NCBI GenBank assembly: GCA_022821265.1
Contig: JAJEDW010000333.1
Coordinates: 1 to 44,977 of the forward strand
Origin: Acidobacteriota bacterium
Lineage (GTDB): Bacteria > Acidobacteriota > Terriglobia > 20CM-2-55-15
DNA length: 44,977 nucleotides
Direction: 5' to 3'
This document shows, piece after piece, positions 37,911 to 44,977 of the stretch. How positions within the stretch are numbered: position 1 is the stretch's first letter; each line of letters begins with the position of its first letter. The position numbers and the translations under genes are program-made. The notes below the pieces were generated by a model. It did no database searches, was not told the DNA's origin, and saw nothing but the letters and a program-made list of their open reading frames with translations.

Positions 37911-39287
37911 ATGCGATCGTCTCCCGGCGCGCCCCGCTACCGGTTTTCCGGTTTCACGCTGTCTCCCGCCCGCCGGACGATGGTCCGCGACGGTCGGGAG
38001 TTGCCGCTGATCCCGCGCTATTTCGACCTGCTCGTCCTGCTCGTCGAGCGTCGCAACGAGGCGGTGTCGCGGGGCGACATCCTCGATACGGTCTGGAGCG
38101 ACGTCGTGGTCACCGACGGGGCGCTGAGCCAGGCGGTCCGGATCCTCCGTCGCACGCTGGGCGACGATTCGCGCTCGCCGACCCTGATCCGCACGGTGCA
38201 GCGTTATGGCTACCGTTTCATCGGCGACGGCGTCATCGAGGAGCCGGACGACGCGGTTCCGGCGACCGAGCCCAGGGCGCCGGTGCAGCCCGACGCGAAC
38301 GCCTCCATGGAGCAGGCCGTCGCTGCATTGCTCGCCGACGATGCCGACGACGCCGAGGACGCGGACGTCCGCCGGCGGCAGGCCGCCGAGACCCTGCACC
38401 AACTGGGCACGGCGGAGGCGCTGGAACGGCTGAACCGCAGGAAGGGGCACGCCGTGGCCCGCGCCTATTTGCGCGAGACCCGCTGGGACGTCCCGGGTGC
38501 GGGGCCGGTCCCGCTCATCGGGCATCCGGGTTGGATTGCCGCCGCGAGAGTCCTGTTCCTGCTTCGCATCCGTCGCGCGGCCGGCGTGGCCGGGCGGCGG
38601 TGGGCGGGAGCGGCCGCCGGCGGCGCCATCGCCGGCACGGTCGCCGGTTTTCTTGGAGCCCTGGCTCTCCGCTTCGGGCCCGCGTCGACCGCGGGCAACG
38701 GCCTGCTGGTGGTGCTGCCGATTCTGGGAACGGCCATCGGGGGTGTCGCGGCCGCGGGGGTCGGGGGCGGTCTGGCCGCCGCGGAAGCCGCTTTTCGCGC
38801 CTGGCGGCGGCTGGCGCTCGTCGTGGCGGGGGCGACGAGCGGACTGGCGGTGGGCGCGACCGCCCACTTCCTGGGGCAACTCGTGCTCGAGGGTCTGTTC
38901 GGTCGTGGCTTGTCGCCGTTGACCGGCGCCGTTGAAGGGATGGTCCTCGGGAGCGCGGTCGGGCTGGGTTATGGTCTGGCCACGCCGGTCGCCGAGGGCG
39001 GCATGGCATCCCCGCATGGGCTTGCGCGTGTTCGCGTGGCTCTACTGACGGGTTTCTCCTGTGCGGCGGCCGCCGGGCTTCTCGGCTGGAGCGGCCGCTT
39101 CCTGGGCGCGATGAGCCTGGAGTTCATGGCCCAGACCTTTCCCGGCTCGCAGGTCGGCCTCGCACCCCTGGCGCGCCTGCTCGGCGAGTCTGAGCCGGGA
39201 GTCTGGACCCGGGTCGCGATCAGCGTCTTCGAGGGGCTGATGTTCGGTTCGGGACTGGCGGCCGGGCTCACCCGGCGACCTCGCTGA
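37911..39287 (+). CDS. CadC/ToxR-like winged-helix protein fused to a multi-pass membrane domain
   Basis: This 458-residue protein begins with an OmpR/PhoB-type winged helix (about residues 10-105: RFSGFTLSPARRTM, RELPLIPRYFDLLVLLVERR, VTDGALSQAVRILRRTLGDD, TVQRYGYRFIGD). A spacer with Asp/Ala-rich stretch (DADDAEDAD) is followed by a HEAT-like LNRRKGHAVARAYLR segment, then five or six glycine/alanine-rich membrane segments (about 210-455). Membrane-bound winged-helix regulators usually have one transmembrane helix; here the membrane domain is large and glycine-rich. It starts 23 bases after the M23 gene. Likely a transcription factor sensing a membrane or envelope signal. Confidence 0.83.
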   Translation: MRSSPGAPRYRFSGFTLSPARRTMVRDGRELPLIPRYFDLLVLLVERRNEAVSRGDILDTVWSDVVVTDGALSQAVRILRRTLGDDSRSPTLIRTVQRYGYRFIGDGVIEEPDDAVPATEPRAPVQPDANASMEQAVAALLADDADDAEDADVRRRQAAETLHQLGTAEALERLNRRKGHAVARAYLRETRWDVPGAGPVPLIGHPGWIAAARVLFLLRIRRAAGVAGRRWAGAAAGGAIAGTVAGFLGALALRFGPASTAGNGLLVVLPILGTAIGGVAAAGVGGGLAAAEAAFRAWRRLALVVAGATSGLAVGATAHFLGQLVLEGLFGRGLSPLTGAVEGMVLGSAVGLGYGLATPVAEGGMASPHGLARVRVALLTGFSCAAAAGLLGWSGRFLGAMSLEFMAQTFPGSQVGLAPLARLLGESEPGVWTRVAISVFEGLMFGSGLAAGLTRRPR

Positions 39288-39420
39288 GCCGGATTCCGGC
39301 GGTTTCAGGGGAATCTCACCGAACCCTCACTTCTCGCTCATGTCTCGGGCGGGGTCTTCCGCCGATACTGACCCCGAGCGAATTCGAACGCGGCCCCGCC
39401 GCGGAAAGCGAGCGAGAAGC

Positions 39421-40935
39421 ATGACACTGAAACTCCCCCTTCGGCCGCCTCCCCGGACCGCGCGGACCGCCGGCCGGCAACGCGCCGGCATCAAGGTCAA
39501 GATGATCCTCCCGGCGCTGACCGAGGCGACGAGCCCCTTCTTCCGGCCCATCAAGTACTCGCTCTTCCCTCCGCTGGGCCTGGCGACGCTGGCCGGCTAC
39601 CTCGGCGACGACGACGAGGTCGCCCTCCAGGACGAGCACGTGGAGCGTCTCGATACGGACGACGAGCCCGACCTGGTCGTGATCCAGGTGTACATCACCT
39701 CCGCCCGACGGTCCTATGAGCTGGCCGACCACTACCGCCGCAAGGGCGCATGGGTCGCGCTCGGCGGCCTGCACGTGACCTCGCTCCCGGAGGAAGCCGC
39801 GCGCCATGCGGACAGCGTCTTCATCGGGCCGGGCGAGGACACGTGGCCCGTGTTTCTCGACGACTTTCGGGCGGGCTGCCCCAAACCGCTCTACCGCTCC
39901 ACGGTGCGCACCCTGGCCGGTCTTCCACGCATCCGGCGCGACCTGATCAAGCGTTCGCTCTATCTCGTGCCGAACTCGATCGTCGTTTCCTGCGGCTGCC
40001 CGCACGTGTGCGATTTCTGCTACAAGGAGGCCTTCTTCCAGGGCGGCCGCGGTTTCTACACCCAGGCGGTCGAGGACGCGCTGGCCGAGATCGACCGGCT
40101 GCCCGGCCGCCACCTGTACTTCCTCGACGACCACCTGTTCGGAAACGCCCGCTTCGCCTCGGAGCTGTTCGACGCGATGCGGGGCATGGGGCGGCTGTGG
40201 CAAGCCGCCGGCACCGTCGGGTCGGTCCTGCGTCCCGGACTGCTCGAGGCGGCGGTCACGGCCGGCCTGCGCAGTCTGTTCGTCGGCTTCGAGACGCTGG
40301 ACCCGCGGAGCCTGAGGTCCCAGCGCAAGTTCCAGAACCTGCGCCGCGACTACGGAGAGGCGGTGCGGCGCCTGCACGACGCGGGCGTGATGGTCAACGG
40401 CAGCTTCGTGTTCGGCATGGACGAGGACGACCCCTCCGTCTTCGAGCGGACCGTCGAGTGGGCCATCGGGCAGGGAATCGAGACCGCGACGTTCCATATC
40501 CTCACGCCCTACCCCGGCACTCGGCTGTTCGAGCGCATGGAGGCCGAGGGCCGGCTGCTGCACCGCGACTGGGACCTCTACGACACCCGCCACGTCGTCT
40601 TCCGCACGCGCGGCATGAGCGGGGAGGCGTTGGAGTCCGGCTACCGGCGGGCCTACCGCGACTTCTACCGGTGGGGCTCGATCCTGCGCGGAGCGTCGAC
40701 GAAGAACGATCCGGTGGCCGCCTTGCGCCACGTTGCCTACGCCGCCGGGTGGAAGAAGTTCGAGCCGCTCTGGGACCGGGTCATCCGCACACGGCAAGTC
40801 TTGCGAATGCGTCCCGCCCTGGAACAGGTCCTGCGCGGCTTCGGGCGGCAACCGGAACAGCCTGCAGAACCAACGCCAGAGCCGCGACGCGCACGACGGC
40901 CGATGCCTCATGCGCACGGAGGAGTGTTACGATGA
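39421..40935 (+). CDS. B12-binding-domain radical SAM protein
   Basis: This 504-residue protein carries a 4Fe-4S radical SAM cluster at C193, C197 and C200 (CPHVCDFC). The N-terminal region (about 20-150) resembles a cobalamin-binding fold: [45 protein letters not shown] and the FIGPGEDTW loop. The base-on DxHxxG cobalamin motif is not seen. Downstream TIM-barrel markers are [19 protein letters not shown] and [11 protein letters not shown]. Such proteins catalyse methylations or rearrangements in lipids, cofactors or natural products. ATG 39421 begins MTLKLPLRP. The stop overlaps the start of a small membrane protein (ATGA), followed by UppS, so a lipid substrate is plausible. Confidence 0.86.
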   Translation: MTLKLPLRPPPRTARTAGRQRAGIKVKMILPALTEATSPFFRPIKYSLFPPLGLATLAGYLGDDDEVALQDEHVERLDTDDEPDLVVIQVYITSARRSYELADHYRRKGAWVALGGLHVTSLPEEAARHADSVFIGPGEDTWPVFLDDFRAGCPKPLYRSTVRTLAGLPRIRRDLIKRSLYLVPNSIVVSCGCPHVCDFCYKEAFFQGGRGFYTQAVEDALAEIDRLPGRHLYFLDDHLFGNARFASELFDAMRGMGRLWQAAGTVGSVLRPGLLEAAVTAGLRSLFVGFETLDPRSLRSQRKFQNLRRDYGEAVRRLHDAGVMVNGSFVFGMDEDDPSVFERTVEWAIGQGIETATFHILTPYPGTRLFERMEAEGRLLHRDWDLYDTRHVVFRTRGMSGEALESGYRRAYRDFYRWGSILRGASTKNDPVAALRHVAYAAGWKKFEPLWDRVIRTRQVLRMRPALEQVLRGFGRQPEQPAEPTPEPRRARRPMPHAHGGVLR

Positions 40936-41261
40936 AACGATCGCTCAGTTCTCTCGAAGACCGCCTGGCGCCCGCCGAGGCGATCTTCTTCACCTGGCTC
41001 CTGCGGGTATTCGCCGCCGCGACGCTCGTCGGGTCGGCATGGATCGACGACGCGCCGCCCCTGGAGCTGGGGGCCATGATCATAGCGATCTATGTCGCCG
41101 TCCGGGTGGCTGCGCAGTTCGGCCGCCTGGCCGCCGCCGCGCCTTTCGAGCACCGGCCGTTGCGGGTGATGTTCGCCGCCGGCGCCCTCATTCTGCTCGG
41201 TTTGTCGTTCCTCGTTGTCGCCATCCTCGTCGAGCGCCTGTCCCTCTCGGCGGTCGGCTGA
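40932..41261 (+). CDS. Small membrane protein coupled to radical SAM and UppS genes
   Basis: This 109-residue protein has three hydrophobic segments (about residues 16-34, 44-62 and 80-101). I do not recognise the family. ATG 40932 overlaps the radical SAM stop (ATGA) and is preceded by GGAGGAG. Eleven bases separate it from uppS, so the three genes form a tight operon. The coupling implies a shared process; the protein might anchor or transport a lipid intermediate, but that is inference. Confidence 0.72.
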   Translation: MKRSLSSLEDRLAPAEAIFFTWLLRVFAAATLVGSAWIDDAPPLELGAMIIAIYVAVRVAAQFGRLAAAAPFEHRPLRVMFAAGALILLGLSFLVVAILVERLSLSAVG

Positions 41262-41272
41262 GGCGGAACGGG

Positions 41273-42022
41273 ATGGACCGAACGCCGACGGGCCTGCACG
41301 TGGGCCTGATCATGGACGGCAACGGCCGGTGGGCCGCGGCGCGCGGGCTCCCGCGCACGGAAGGTCACCGCCGGGGAGCCGCCGCCGTGCGGCGCGCCGT
41401 GGAAGCGGCGCCCGGGCTCGGCATAACGACACTGACTCTCTACGCCTTCTCCCGGGACAACTGGCGTCGGCCGCCGGACGAGGTGGCGACGCTGATGGGG
41501 TTGATGGAGTCCTTCCTGGTCCGCGAGCGCGCGAACTGCCGCCGTCAGGGCGTCCGGCTCGCGGTGATCGGCCGCCGCGACCGCCTGCCGCCGGGGCTGA
41601 TTCGCGCGATCGAGGAGACGGAGCGCGCCACACGCCATGGCACGCGGCTCTATTTGAGGTTGGCCGTGGACTACTCGGCGCGCTCGGCGATCCTCGCCGC
41701 GGCCGGTGCGCTGGGCTCGGCCGAACGCTGCGACGAGACCGGCTTCCTGCAGCGGGTCAATCGCGCGTGCCACTCCGATCCGGAAACGCCGCCGGTCGAC
41801 CTGGTGATCCGCACGAGCGGCGAGCAGCGCCTGAGCGACTTCCTCCTGTTCGAGTCGGCCTACGCGGAACTCGTGTTCATCGACACGCTCTGGCCGGACT
41901 TCGACGGCGAGGACCTGCGCCGGGCCATAGAGGCGTTTCGCCGCCGCGAACGCCGATTCGGAGCGGTGCCGGCGGAGATCCACCCGTTGCCCGATCCCGT
42001 GGCTGGTCCGTCGGCCCGTTGA
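41273..42022 (+). CDS. uppS: Isoprenyl transferase (cis-prenyl, UppS family)
   Basis: This 249-residue enzyme adds isopentenyl units in cis to farnesyl diphosphate to make polyprenyl (undecaprenyl-type) diphosphate, the glycan carrier lipid. Motifs are [11 protein letters not shown] with catalytic D15, the [17 protein letters not shown] segment, [11 protein letters not shown] and the C-terminal [20 protein letters not shown] followed by FIDTLWPDF. The 'W' of the usual FLLWQ is F here. Start ATG 41273 with GGCGG upstream. Association with a radical SAM protein rather than with rseP/cdsA (the usual neighbours) suggests a specialised second copy, but the rest of the genome is not visible. Confidence 0.93.
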   Translation: MDRTPTGLHVGLIMDGNGRWAAARGLPRTEGHRRGAAAVRRAVEAAPGLGITTLTLYAFSRDNWRRPPDEVATLMGLMESFLVRERANCRRQGVRLAVIGRRDRLPPGLIRAIEETERATRHGTRLYLRLAVDYSARSAILAAAGALGSAERCDETGFLQRVNRACHSDPETPPVDLVIRTSGEQRLSDFLLFESAYAELVFIDTLWPDFDGEDLRRAIEAFRRRERRFGAVPAEIHPLPDPVAGPSAR

Positions 42023-42026
42023 CGTC

Positions 42027-42044
42027 TCCGGGTCGGAGCCCGGA
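42027..42044 (+). terminator. Hairpin after uppS
   Basis: TCCGGG (42027-42032) and CCCGGA (42039-42044) form a perfect 6-pair stem with the loop TCGGAG, five bases after the uppS stop. No T-tract follows. A weak candidate for a transcription end. Confidence 0.3.
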
Positions 42045-42167
42045 CCCGTTCCACGAGCGCCGGGATCGTTCGTTTCGCGAGTACACCGTTTCGGAGGTGG
42101 CCGAGCGATTGCCACTCACTGTCACCCCCTGTGGTGCGAATAGACATGTATCGTTCCAGCCAATACC

Positions 42168-42437
42168 GTGGATCTTGAGGATGTGGCCGTGGATGTGCAG
42201 GCACGCGAGTTGCTGTCCAAGCGAGCAAAAAGGATCGCGTCGGGGGTCGGATTCGGCGTCAGTTTCGCGATCGCTAACATCGCGGTCGACTTCGTCTTCG
42301 AACGGCCCGTGAGCCGAAATCTGTCGTGGCCGCTCGAGATCGTGATTCTTGGCGGTACGTTCGGGGGCCTCAGCGTGTTCCTCCCCCGAAGAGGCCTCGG
42401 TGGCCGAAGTTGGGCGCCCGCACAGAACGCGCTCTGA
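42168..42437 (+). CDS. Small two-helix membrane protein, tandem copy A
   Basis: This protein of up to 89 residues has two hydrophobic helices (KRIASGVGFGVSFAIANIAV and PLEIVILGGTFGGLSVFL) and ends the second helix with PRRG. It is similar in layout to the two frames that follow (42410-42631 and 42628-42840). The start is uncertain: GTG 42168, or GTG 42189 with GAGG nine bases upstream. Family not recognised. The 145 bases before it, after uppS, show no clear promoter. Confidence 0.5.
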   Translation: MDLEDVAVDVQARELLSKRAKRIASGVGFGVSFAIANIAVDFVFERPVSRNLSWPLEIVILGGTFGGLSVFLPRRGLGGRSWAPAQNAL

Positions 42438-42631
42438 CCGGGTTCGCGGCGGGCGTCATGTTGGTTTTCGGCATGCTGCTCTTGGCACGGATGATTTACC
42501 CGGACGGCATCGTTGCAAAGTCGAGTGCCGGCGAGAAGGTCGCGGCCCTCGGCGTGTTCGGGGCGGTCATTGCGCTGACGTTCTTATTCAGGCGAGGCGG
42601 CGCACCGCCGCGGCGGTCGCCCTCGTCCTGA
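42410..42631 (+). CDS. Small two-helix membrane protein, tandem copy B
   Basis: This protein (73 residues from TTG 42410; GTG 42326 would give 101) has two helices (RALTGFAAGVMLVFGMLLLA and EKVAALGVFGAVIALTFLF) separated by a short loop with YPDG, ending FRRGG. Layout matches copies A and C. No ATG is available and the ribosome site is weak, so the start is uncertain. It lies in a different frame from copies A and C. Confidence 0.45.
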   Translation: MGARTERALTGFAAGVMLVFGMLLLARMIYPDGIVAKSSAGEKVAALGVFGAVIALTFLFRRGGAPPRRSPSS

Positions 42632-42840
42632 GAGGTATTCCTACGAATCTGCTGAGAAAAGCGCTGTTTGCCGCCGCCGTCGTGGTTGGCGTCGCAGTGG
42701 CCGCGTTCGTGATCGGTGACTTGGCCGATCCGGGATACGAAGTCGAATGGTGGCCACGCGGCGCCAGGTCTCTCGTGGCCGTCGCCGTCGGCGCCGCCGC
42801 CGGGAGCGTCCTTTGGAACCTGTGGCGCCGTTGGGGATAG
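42628..42840 (+). CDS. Small two-helix membrane protein, tandem copy C
   Basis: About 70 residues with two helices (LFAAAVVVGVAVAAFVIGD and LVAVAVGAAAGSVLWNLW) around an acidic/aromatic loop (LADPGYEVEWWPRG), ending WRRWG. Layout matches copies A and B. No ATG or GTG is available near the natural beginning: the frame opens around CTG 42628, overlapping the copy B stop by four bases, or further upstream in copy B. A non-standard start, or a frameshifted single gene, are both possible. Bases 42841-43028 after it hold no feature I can support. Confidence 0.4.
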   Translation: MRGIPTNLLRKALFAAAVVVGVAVAAFVIGDLADPGYEVEWWPRGARSLVAVAVGAAAGSVLWNLWRRWG

Positions 42841-43028
42841 ACCCGGTGCCCCGGGTTCTTCCCGTCGCATGAACGGGAGCGGCCGGGTCCGCCGCCACAA
42901 CACGAGTCGATCCCGCCTCGAAGACATCGCCGTCCGATGGGCGGAGTAAGTCGGCTTCGATCTCCGTGAATCGAACGTGCGCCCGTGTCCCCGCCGCAGT
43001 CACGGTTCACTCGAAGACGTGGGAAGCC

Positions 43029-43535
43029 TCAATGGCCGGACGAAAGCGAAGGGCGCTGTGGTTCCCGGGTTTGTTCTTCGACTCGCGCCCATTTCAAGTT
43101 CGGTACGCACGCTTCCACAGTGGTTGAAATGCCGATGAACGCAATCCCGCTTGTAACGACGACGGTCCAAAACCACGAGGCCTCGTATGCGTCCGAGAAG
43201 GCAGCGACATAGATAATCCAGACAAACACGCCGCGCCGGAACCCCATAATGGCGCCTTCCCTGCGTGTCGGCCGCCTCTGATGAAGCCGCCAGAACATGT
43301 GCCGCGACGTTGCCGCCGTGGACGTAATGATGCCCAAAACGGCGAAGACGACGATTCCAGTCCGGTCCATTGCCGCGGGCGCCACTTCGTCCCAGCCCAG
43401 GATGAAGACAGGGAGGCGAACGAAGACGCCGTAGATGCAAACGTGCATCAGGACGAAGACGATGGCGTGGACCACTTGGCCGCCACGGGTCTGGACGTTG
43501 CCCCTCATGAACCGTTCGAATCGGTCCCACATCAT
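43029..43535 (-). CDS. Membrane protein paralogue 2 of an unknown operon
   Basis: This 168-residue protein has about four hydrophobic segments. Its N-terminus MMWDRFERFMRGNVQTRGGQ and central TSRHMFWRLHQRRPTRREGAIMGFRR are shared, nearly residue for residue, with the upstream gene (43532-44113), so the two are tandem duplicates. The N-terminal 15-20 residues are soluble and basic. Start at the complement of 43533-43535 follows AGGGATCG and overlaps the upstream gene's stop as ATGA. Family not recognised. Confidence 0.72.
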   Translation of the reverse strand: MMWDRFERFMRGNVQTRGGQVVHAIVFVLMHVCIYGVFVRLPVFILGWDEVAPAAMDRTGIVVFAVLGIITSTAATSRHMFWRLHQRRPTRREGAIMGFRRGVFVWIIYVAAFSDAYEASWFWTVVVTSGIAFIGISTTVEACVPNLKWARVEEQTREPQRPSLSSGH

Positions 43536-44113
43536 CGATCCCTGTCGATACGATAGGCGCCCGACTGGGCCGCAGCCGTCGATTTCAGCGCGGGCCAATG
43601 AAGAACGTCGACACCCGATGGCGCCGGATAGATCCCGTTCTCCATGGCCTGCTTCTCGATGCGCCTCCAGGCACGATCGGAGAATCGTGCTTCCATCGTC
43701 GTCCAGAAGACGATGAACGCCGCCGCGAGGAACACGAGGAATGGCCAAGAGCCGTCGTAGCCGAGTAGCCAGAACACTCCGACGAAACCGAAGACGATGA
43801 AACCAGCACTGCACCGGAAACCCATCACGGCGCGCTCAGTACGCGTGGGGCGTCTCCGTTCAAGCTGCCAGAAGCGGTGCCGAGACGTTTCCGTGATCGA
43901 AACGAAGACACCGAACAAGGCCAGATTCACCCACCCCGGTACGTGGAATCCTACCCACACGGGCTCGTCCAAGCCGAAGACGAAGGCGAGGACGAAGGTG
44001 ACGACGACATGGAACGCGGCCCCCATCAGGCCGAAGACGACGGCATGGGCCACGCGCGCGGCGCCGGTCTCCACGTTCCCCTCCATGAACGTGTTGAACC
44101 GGTTCGGCATCAT
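43532..44113 (-). CDS. Membrane protein paralogue 1 of an unknown operon
   Basis: This 193-residue protein has four hydrophobic segments (for example ARVAHAVVFGLMGAAFHVVV and IVFGFVGVFWLLGYDG). N-terminal MMPNRFNTFMEGNVETGAAR and middle TSRHRFWQLERRRPTRTERA match the downstream paralogue (43029-43535). A C-terminal soluble tail of ~40 residues (NGIYPAPSGVDVLHWPAL) is unique to this copy. It overlaps both neighbours by four bases (ATGA). Family not recognised; the conserved RRPTR motif between helices 2 and 3 is cytoplasmic by the positive-inside rule. Confidence 0.74.
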   Translation of the reverse strand: MMPNRFNTFMEGNVETGAARVAHAVVFGLMGAAFHVVVTFVLAFVFGLDEPVWVGFHVPGWVNLALFGVFVSITETSRHRFWQLERRRPTRTERAVMGFRCSAGFIVFGFVGVFWLLGYDGSWPFLVFLAAAFIVFWTTMEARFSDRAWRRIEKQAMENGIYPAPSGVDVLHWPALKSTAAAQSGAYRIDRDR

Positions 44114-44421
44114 CGATCCCGGCCGGTCCGATCCGCATCCAGCCCGATCACGGTCAAGTCATGCTTTCTCGTCCATGACGCCGGCGGTCTGAAGTGAAAG
44201 AGGGTAAAGACGGCAGCCCCGCCGGTAGCGGAAACGAGGAATCCGGGCCACTCGTCCGCAAGACCGTGCGCGGTCAGGCCGACTGCATTCGACACAAGGG
44301 CCAGCGTGAATAGACCGGCGAACAGCCCGGCCATGCGGCCCGCATAGAAGAGTGCGCCGTGGACCCACTTCTCACGACCGTTTATCGTGCTGTGGTCGCA
44401 CTCGTGGATGATGCGAATCAT
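44110..44421 (-). CDS. Membrane protein heading the unknown operon
   Basis: This 103-residue protein has two clear hydrophobic segments (YAGRMAGLFAGLFTLALVSN and GFLVSATGGAAVFTLFHF). Its N-terminus MIRIIHECDHSTINGREKWV, followed by HGALFYAGRMAG, is reminiscent of the start of the two downstream paralogues (GNVxTxxxxVxHAVVF), so it may be a distant third member. The ATG at the complement of 44419-44421 has GGGGCGAG upstream. Its stop overlaps the next start. The 304-base gap to the next gene (44422-44725) shows no strong element apart from a -10 at 44713. Confidence 0.65.
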   Translation of the reverse strand: MIRIIHECDHSTINGREKWVHGALFYAGRMAGLFAGLFTLALVSNAVGLTAHGLADEWPGFLVSATGGAAVFTLFHFRPPASWTRKHDLTVIGLDADRTGRDR

Positions 44422-44712
44422 GACTCGCCCCTCGATCCGATGACGCGGCAAGCCCCGTCCGGATCCGTCCCCGGACACCCGCCGCGCCAACGCTTGTCAT
44501 CGTACCGGCCGACGGCCGTTCCGGCCAGGATTATCGCCGGCGATGCCGGAGTGTAGCGGGGCCGATTCTACCCCGACGCGTTGTACTCCCGACTCGTGGC
44601 CGTCACGTCGTCGAGAGGCGGGCGGAGCGGGCGCAAGGCGACATGTGGGGCTGGACCTGATCGGTCGTTCATTGACTGCGACCCGAGCCTCCGGGGTTTC
44701 CGCACATGCTGT

Positions 44713-44718
44713 TAGAAT
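44713..44718 (+). promoter_or_regulatory. -10 element of the HTH gene, possibly leaderless
   Basis: TAGAAT (5 of 6 consensus) ends eight bases before ATG 44726, so transcription would begin at or next to the start codon. No ribosome site is present, consistent with a leaderless mRNA. No good -35 at the right distance. Confidence 0.35.
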
Positions 44719-44725
44719 CGCATCG

Positions 44726-44968
44726 ATGAAGTCGTTGGCCCAATGCATGGAAGACGCGGGCATGAGCCTGGAGGCGCTCGTGGCGGCGTCGTCCATGGAC
44801 GCGCGCGTCGTCCAGGCGATCGTCGCCGGTCAGTACACGCCCAGTCCGTCGGACCGTCAGCGGTTGGCCGACGCCGTCGGCGTGCCCAGGCACGGGATCG
44901 CGTGGGGGCACGTGATCGAGGTGCAGCACCTGCGCGGCAACGGCCCGCAGTTCGGCCGGTCGACCTGA
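44726..44968 (+). CDS. Short HTH DNA-binding protein
   Basis: This 80-residue protein has a helix-turn-helix of the XRE/lambda-repressor-like kind (MKSLAQCMEDAGMSLEALVA, MDARVVQAIVAGQYTPSPSD, RLADAVGVPRHGIAWGHVIE). The C-terminal EVQHLRGNGPQFGRS is a fixed-looking tail typical of a widespread short HTH family of unknown target. ATG 44726 begins the fold; the same frame is open upstream but without a sensible start. Divergent from the unknown membrane operon, so it may regulate it. It ends nine bases from the window edge. Confidence 0.78.
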   Translation: MKSLAQCMEDAGMSLEALVAASSMDARVVQAIVAGQYTPSPSDRQRLADAVGVPRHGIAWGHVIEVQHLRGNGPQFGRST

Positions 44969-44977
44969 CCCTCGGCC

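Noticed and set aside
1-44977. CRISPR arrays, insertion sequences, integrases, rRNA
   Set aside because: No regularly spaced repeats, transposase or integrase motifs, or rRNA sequence were seen on either strand.

Overview
This window is GC-rich DNA, densely packed with protein-coding genes on both strands. No rRNA, tRNA, CRISPR array, insertion sequence or phage gene was recognised. The gene content suggests a Gram-negative heterotroph: a C-terminal-Phe outer-membrane barrel protein, many Sec or Tat exported proteins, three PQQ-type quinoprotein dehydrogenases, two DUF6152-type exported proteins and a fungal Ilv5-type ketol-acid reductoisomerase. My best guess is an Acidobacteriota (Vicinamibacteria-like) genome, but that is inference from gene families, not from a marker gene. 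Layout: (1) 1-5857 is a branched-chain amino acid operon, ilvD (5' cut off by the window edge)-ilvB-ilvN-ilvC-ilvA, with overlapping or closely spaced genes. (2) 5883-6552 is a Phd/VapC toxin-antitoxin pair whose promoter carries two TGTACA palindromes. (3) 6820-9015 is an aromatic amino acid operon: DAHP synthase and prephenate dehydratase, preceded by a promoter, a 26-codon leader peptide containing WFGGYYWF, a possible antiterminator and a strong intrinsic terminator. This is a textbook-like but apparently three-amino-acid attenuator and is the best single finding. (4) 9049-11703 holds a thioredoxin-like protein, an orphan ribbon-helix-helix protein, an SDR protein lacking the catalytic Ser/Tyr/Lys, and an AbrB/VapC pair. 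(5) 11801-15540 holds a CPA2 cation/proton antiporter, a zinc alcohol dehydrogenase and a TauE/SafE exporter. (6) 15613-34790 is dominated by exported oxidative metabolism: cytochrome c, an alpha/beta hydrolase-like protein with Asn in place of the nucleophile Ser, DUF6152 proteins, four members of an uncharacterised secreted family, a metallo-beta-lactamase-fold hydrolase, three quinoproteins, a Rieske oxygenase, and a Tat-exported FAD oxidoreductase. A HigB/HigA-like pair and an orphan Phd antitoxin are interspersed. (7) 35020-42022 holds an aminotransferase, a GNAT gene broken by an in-frame stop, an M23 peptidase, a winged-helix/multi-pass membrane fusion, and a tightly coupled radical SAM-small membrane protein-UppS operon. 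(8) 42168-44968 contains mostly unknown small membrane proteins: three tandem two-helix proteins on the plus strand, a three-gene ATGA-coupled operon on the minus strand that includes two clear paralogues, and a leaderless-looking HTH gene at the end. How the parts may work together: the ilv and aromatic operons supply amino acids, with the latter sensing charged aromatic tRNAs in cis. The exported quinoproteins would oxidise alcohols or sugars in the periplasm and pass electrons to quinone or cytochrome c. The uncharacterised secreted families travel with them and may act on the same substrates. Five toxin-antitoxin-type loci in 45 kb point to an accessory-rich chromosome segment. All functions are assigned by reading motifs by eye, with no database search.
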